This document shows, piece by piece, positions 7,564 through 10,694 of a stretch of DNA of 10,694 nt. The position numbers and the translations under genes were made by a program. Positions within the stretch are counted from its first letter, which is position 1, and each line of letters begins with the position of its first letter. Origin of the DNA: Eggerthella sp. CAG:209 (GTDB taxonomy: Bacteria > Actinomycetota > Coriobacteriia > Coriobacteriales > Eggerthellaceae); NCBI GenBank assembly GCA_000436075.1, contig FR884619.1, positions 14,752-25,445 on the forward strand. The letters are read 5' to 3'. The notes under the pieces were generated by a model. It had not been told where the DNA came from and ran no database searches. It saw nothing but the letters and a program-made list of their open reading frames with translations.

Positions 7564-8886
7564 TCAGCCGATTCCCAGTACCTGCATAACCAAGCAAATG
7601 GCGGAAAGGATGCCCACCACCACGATAGTGAAGCATAGGATTATGCGGGTGAATTTACCAACCGTGTATTTGCCCATAACGTGTTTGTCGGTGCAGATGA
7701 TGGCCATGAACACCAGCAATACAGGCAAAATGACGCCGTTTACAAACTGCGCAGTGAGCATGATTCCCATCAAGTCGATGTTGGGAATAAGAATAACCAC
7801 TGCAGAAACAACGATGACAAACGTAAAGATGCCCTTGAAGAGGGGCGCTTCTTTCCAGGTGAACGAAACGCCTGCCTCCCAGCCGAATGCTTCGCAGATA
7901 ACGAAAGCGGTGGTAAGGGGCAGAACGCATGCGGCCAGCAAACTGGCGGCTACCAGGCCGATGGCGAACAGTGCTTTAGCGTATTGGCCCGCGAAAGGTT
8001 CGAGCGCAGCTGCAGCCGCTTCGGCGCTTTCTACTTCGATGCCCTGCGGGAACAGCACGGTGCCAGTGGTTACGATGATGAACCATGCTACGATACAGCC
8101 CACCACAGCCCCAGTTACTGCATCGATACGCTGATAGGGAAGATCGCGTACGCGCACACCCTTTTCGACCACGTTGCTCTGGGCGAAGAACATCATCCAG
8201 GGGGCGATAGTGGTGCCAACCATTGCGACGGTAAGCGAAAGGAAGCCCAAATCCGAACTTGCTGCTGGCACCAGGGTGTGCTGGAAGGTTTCGTTCCAGT
8301 CGGGTTGTGCTAAAAACGCCGCAACGATGTAGGTGGCGAATACGCATGAAAGCACCAGGAAGATGTTCTGCACGCGTTTATAGCTGCCCCCCACGATAAG
8401 CCCCCAAACGGCTGCCGCGGCAACGGGGACTGATATCCATCGCGGCACCCCGAATATTTCCATGCCAGAAGCTACGCCTGCGAATTCTGAAAAGGTGGTG
8501 GCAACGTTGCCGATAAGCAGCGCCAACATGGCAAGTGCCGTAAGGCGGATGCCAAAGCTTTCGCGGATCAACGCTGAAAAGCCCTTGCCGGTAACAACGC
8601 CCATGCGTGTTGCAGTGGTTTGCACCACGATAAGCAGAACGCACATAACAGGAATGATCCACAACGTCATGTAGCCGAACTTCGCGCCTACGGTGGAATA
8701 GGTTGATATGCCGCCGGCGTCGTTGCCTGCCATGGCGGTTACGATACCAGGGCCCATGGCGGCCAGCACCAGAAACGCTTTCGAGTGCTGCTTCTTGCTG
8801 TCGTTTTCGCCGCCCTGATCAGGAACTTGCGGGGAAGCCTTGGCTGCCAGGGCAGTGTCCTGCGCTGTGCTTTCCTTAAGTGTCAT
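7564..8886 (-). CDS. NRAMP-related divalent metal transporter, probably Mg2+-type (NRMT)
   Basis: Membrane transporter of the SLC11/NRAMP fold: 440 aa with about 11 hydrophobic segments after a polar N-terminal tail of about 36 residues. In classical Mn2+/Fe2+ NRAMPs the first helix carries DPGN and the sixth helix carries MPH. Here the first reads D56-A-G-G59 within AGNDAGGISTYS, and the sixth reads A228-P-W230 within VGTTIAPW. Keeping the Asp but losing the Asn and the metal-binding Met is what I know of the NRAMP-related Mg2+ transporters, one of which was characterised from Eggerthella lenta; loss of the soft Met favours hard, hydrated Mg2+. The start ATG 8886 follows GAGG at 7 nt. It lies 15 nt after the MgtE-like gene, so the two are almost surely cotranscribed. 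Mn2+ uptake remains the alternative. Confidence 0.85.
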   Translation of the reverse strand: MTLKESTAQDTALAAKASPQVPDQGGENDSKKQHSKAFLVLAAMGPGIVTAMAGNDAGGISTYSTVGAKFGYMTLWIIPVMCVLLIVVQTTATRMGVVTGKGFSALIRESFGIRLTALAMLALLIGNVATTFSEFAGVASGMEIFGVPRWISVPVAAAAVWGLIVGGSYKRVQNIFLVLSCVFATYIVAAFLAQPDWNETFQHTLVPAASSDLGFLSLTVAMVGTTIAPWMMFFAQSNVVEKGVRVRDLPYQRIDAVTGAVVGCIVAWFIIVTTGTVLFPQGIEVESAEAAAAALEPFAGQYAKALFAIGLVAASLLAACVLPLTTAFVICEAFGWEAGVSFTWKEAPLFKGIFTFVIVVSAVVILIPNIDLMGIMLTAQFVNGVILPVLLVFMAIICTDKHVMGKYTVGKFTRIILCFTIVVVGILSAICLVMQVLGIG

Positions 8887-8901
8887 GTAAAAGCCTCGAT
8901 C

Positions 8902-10251
8902 CTAGTTGTGTCCGAACATGCGGAGGACAAAGAAGGTATAGGGGATCATCAGTACGATGAACACGGCAAGCGTGATGGCGAACTGTCCCCAGGCCCAGCG
9001 CGTGCGGCCTTCCTCCACGTTGTCTTCGATGACCTCCATTGCGTCGTCGACGGTGACGATGCCCAGCATCTGCCCGTTTTCGTCGACGACAGGCATGGCC
9101 ATCAGGTCGTACTTGGAGATATCGGCTGCAACTTCATCTTCGGGTTCTTCGGGCAACGAAGTGATGAGCTCATCGAACATGATGTCGGAAAGCGGAGCGT
9201 TGTCTTTTGCGAGCACCAGGGTTCGGAGCGAAAGGACGCCTACGAGCTTGTCGTACTCATCGAGTACGTACACGTAGTTCACCGTGGGGTGGTCTTCGTC
9301 CAAGCCGCGAAGAACTTCAGTGGTTTCCTGCACGGTGTCGGAGGTGTGCATTGCCACAAACTGGGTGGTCATCAGGCCGCCAGCGGTGTCTTCCTTGTAT
9401 CCCAGCAGCTTGCGAATTTCTGCGGCGTTGTCGACGCCCATTAGGCGAAGCAGCGTTTCGGCTTTCTCATAGGGCAAGTCGCCTACGATGTCGGCGGCGT
9501 CGTCAGGGTCCATATCGCGCAGCAGACGGGATGCGCGCTTTTCGTCCAGACCCTCGATGATGTCGGCCTGAAATTCGTCTTCCATTTCTGAAATGGCGTC
9601 GCCGGCCTGTGCGTCATCTAGGTGCTGGAACACGTTGGCGCGCTGCTTCGGATCGAGCTGCTCCAGGATGTCTGCCACGTCGGCAGGGTGCAACTCTTCC
9701 AAGCGCGTGTGGCTGACGGAGAGTTGAACCTTGGAAAGGTCGCGGTCGAGCAGTTCCATGTAGTTCCACGCGATGATGCGCTCGTCGATGCTCTTACCGA
9801 ACGCCTTGGCGATGCTGCAGGCGGCTTTTTCCACCCACGGAGCCAAGCCGCGCAGAATGCCGCGAACGCCCACTTCTGCACCAAGAAGGCGCAGCTGCGT
9901 TCCGGAAACGGAGAGCTTCAAGTCGTTTACGCGCACAACCTTCATGCCCTGCGTGTCTACGATTTGCCTATCGAGCAGGTCGCGCGCAAGAAGCACTTCG
10001 GCAGGCTGAAGGTAGCTGAAGCGGATGGCGGTGCGGTCGACTTTCAGGCGAATGCCCTCGTCTTCGTCGAAACTGTCTACGTATTTACGCCAAGAGATCA
10101 TGAAAGGCGTTTTGCCAGGTCCCAGGAATGCCAGGCTGGTGATGCGAGGGAACACTTCGCCGGTTTGGATGGCCAGGTCGGATATGGAACCGATTTTTTC
10201 ACCATTTGCATCAACGACGGGTTCGCCGAGCATTTGAGATAGATAGAGCAT
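8902..10251 (-). CDS. PRC-barrel/MgtE_N/CBS protein with one C-terminal membrane helix
   Basis: Looks like the cytosolic Mg2+ sensor of the MgtE channel without its pore. Of 449 aa: PRC-barrel-like halves at about 1-75 and 85-135; MgtE N domain at about 183-285 with LHPADVADILEQLDPKQR and DPDDAADIVGDLP; the MgtE junction LLGYKEDTAGGLMTTQFVA (282-300); CBS pair at about 296-410 ending in MPVVDENGQMLGIVTVDDAMEVIED, which keeps the acidic cluster used by MgtE for Mg2+ binding; then one hydrophobic helix (about 422-444) and a short tail. MgtE proper would continue with five helices. AAGGGAG lies 6 nt before ATG 10251. First gene of a pair with the NRAMP-related transporter. I infer a regulatory, membrane-tethered partner gating that transporter. 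Transport-domain-less MgtE-like proteins exist in other actinobacteria, so the fold itself is not new. Confidence 0.85.
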   Translation of the reverse strand: MLYLSQMLGEPVVDANGEKIGSISDLAIQTGEVFPRITSLAFLGPGKTPFMISWRKYVDSFDEDEGIRLKVDRTAIRFSYLQPAEVLLARDLLDRQIVDTQGMKVVRVNDLKLSVSGTQLRLLGAEVGVRGILRGLAPWVEKAACSIAKAFGKSIDERIIAWNYMELLDRDLSKVQLSVSHTRLEELHPADVADILEQLDPKQRANVFQHLDDAQAGDAISEMEDEFQADIIEGLDEKRASRLLRDMDPDDAADIVGDLPYEKAETLLRLMGVDNAAEIRKLLGYKEDTAGGLMTTQFVAMHTSDTVQETTEVLRGLDEDHPTVNYVYVLDEYDKLVGVLSLRTLVLAKDNAPLSDIMFDELITSLPEEPEDEVAADISKYDLMAMPVVDENGQMLGIVTVDDAMEVIEDNVEEGRTRWAWGQFAITLAVFIVLMIPYTFFVLRMFGHN

Positions 10252-10265
10252 GCAATTCTCCCTTG

Positions 10266-10382
10266 GGATTGCCGCCGTGTGTCAGCGTTGTTGTGCGGGC
10301 AGTTGATCTGCGCAGCGCACAGCAATACTGACAGGCGCAATCCGTTCATGTCGCAGTCGTCCTTCGACCACTACATGAACGG
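10266..10382 (-). promoter_or_regulatory. Two-hairpin structured leader of the Mg2+ operon
   Basis: On the minus strand, hairpin 1 pairs 10342-10351 with 10373-10382, then after one mismatch 10353-10359 with 10365-10371 around a 5-nt loop, including two G-U pairs. Hairpin 2 abuts it: 10337-10343 with 10266-10272, 10334-10336 with 10274-10276, 10328-10333 with 10280-10285, a symmetric 6x6 internal loop, 10316-10321 with 10292-10297, and 10308-10311 with 10299-10302. Positions 10342-10343 can serve either hairpin. The base of hairpin 2 ends one nucleotide before the Shine-Dalgarno (10264-10258). No T tract follows, so a translational switch is likelier than a terminator. It does not match the M-box (ykoK) Mg2+ riboswitch consensus I know. 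Confidence 0.6.
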
Positions 10383-10406
10383 GTGTGAAATGCAGAGGCC
10401 GAAGGC

Positions 10407-10437
10407 TAATTACTGTGAGGTTTCGATTTTCGAACCT
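10407..10437 (-). promoter_or_regulatory. Candidate promoter with overlapping dyad operator
   Basis: TAATTA (10412-10407 on the minus strand) could be a -10 box placed so that transcription starts near 10400, just before the structured leader. The region upstream holds an imperfect dyad (AGG-TTTCGA 10418-10426 against TCGAACCT 10430-10437, one bulged base), which would overlap the -35 and spacer as an operator does. The -35 match (TTCGAA) is weak, and no regulator can be named. Confidence 0.3.
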
Positions 10438-10595
10438 TCAAGTAATGTCCTTTCCTAAATGTGTAAATGGCAGCGCAAGGCAAGAGCGCCCTTAACGCAG
10501 CAAACTTGATTTTACGCGAATGCGGTGCGTAGGGGATGCGATAGAGGTGAAAAGAAAGTAAAAAACGGGTTTTATCTGCAAAGGGCAGTTAACAA
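10438..10595. other. Upstream spacer, no gene seen
   Basis: Between the promoter region of the Mg2+ operon and the open frame at the right edge, no coding region is supported. A short CTGC/GCAG inverted repeat followed by an A/T-rich AAAA-CCCG-TTTTTT segment (about 10559-10590, minus strand) might be a weak terminator for a gene entering from the right; the stem is too poor to call. Confidence 0.35.
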
Positions 10596-10694
10596 TTACG
10601 CAGTGCGGGGATTAAGGGCTCCTGCTCGCGCCGACGGCTTGTTCTGCGGGCCGTTAAGGGCATCGGTTCGTGCCGGCAGATGTCTGCAGGGTGC
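10596..10694 (-). CDS. Possible C-terminal end of a gene running off the right edge
   Basis: The minus strand is open from the window edge for 32 codons to a TAA at 10598-10596. The peptide is rich in Ala, Arg, Pro and Asn and contains two related 14-residue units (PCRHLPARTDALNG and PQNKPSARAGALNP), mirrored by a roughly 42-nt DNA repeat sharing TTAAGGGC. No family is recognisable from so short a tail. It may be the end of a protein with a repetitive tail, or just a non-coding repeat with an open frame. Confidence 0.25.
   Translation of the reverse strand, partial: APCRHLPARTDALNGPQNKPSARAGALNPRTA

Noticed and set aside
8902..10251. Annotation as a complete MgtE Mg2+ channel
   Set aside because: Only one hydrophobic helix follows the CBS domains; the five-helix pore domain is missing and no frameshifted remainder is seen, because the transporter gene starts 15 nt later.
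10252..10440. M-box (ykoK) Mg2+ riboswitch
   Set aside because: Looked for because of the downstream genes, but the conserved M-box sequence blocks I know are absent and the hairpin layout differs.

Overview
The window looks like chromosomal DNA of a moderately GC-rich anaerobic actinobacterium, most likely class Coriobacteriia, family Eggerthellaceae. The main reasons are a LuxR-type regulator fused to a 12-helix MFS-like membrane domain (an architecture expanded in Eggerthella and relatives) and an NRAMP-related transporter with the signature of the Mg2+-transporting branch known from Eggerthella lenta. This is inference from family knowledge; the species cannot be named. No mobile element, CRISPR array, tRNA or rRNA was seen.

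Layout. Positions 1-593 carry no convincing gene. Citrate synthase (594-1931) is the only plus-strand gene and ends in a near-perfect bidirectional terminator. It converges on an NhaC-type Na+/H+ antiporter (3924-2296), which has its own UUCG-capped terminator and a structured leader with the Shine-Dalgarno sequence in a hairpin loop. Further right, all on the minus strand, are an HdeD-family membrane protein (4653-4129), 5-formyltetrahydrofolate cyclo-ligase (5561-4836, with a 41-bp-period direct repeat at its start), the MFS-LuxR regulator (7186-5699), the NRAMP-related transporter (8886-7564) and a PRC/MgtE_N/CBS protein (10251-8902). A possible gene tail sits at the right edge (10694-10596).

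The most interesting part is 7564-10400. A protein made of the Mg2+-sensing cytosolic half of MgtE, but with one C-terminal membrane helix instead of the five-helix pore, lies 15 nt upstream of a transporter whose metal-site residues match the Mg2+ branch of the NRAMP family. The simple reading is a two-gene operon in which the MgtE sensor module has been separated from its pore and paired with an unrelated transporter. Immediately upstream of the first gene, the transcribed strand can fold into two abutting long hairpins (10382-10342 and 10343-10266) ending one nucleotide before the ribosome binding site. Wobble pairs in the first hairpin favour a minus-strand RNA. Together these suggest a Mg2+-homeostasis unit with protein-level and possibly RNA-level control.

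The nhaC and hdeD-like genes suggest adaptation to ion and acid stress. Citrate synthase and the folate enzyme are housekeeping functions. No link between these and the Mg2+ unit is evident apart from proximity.
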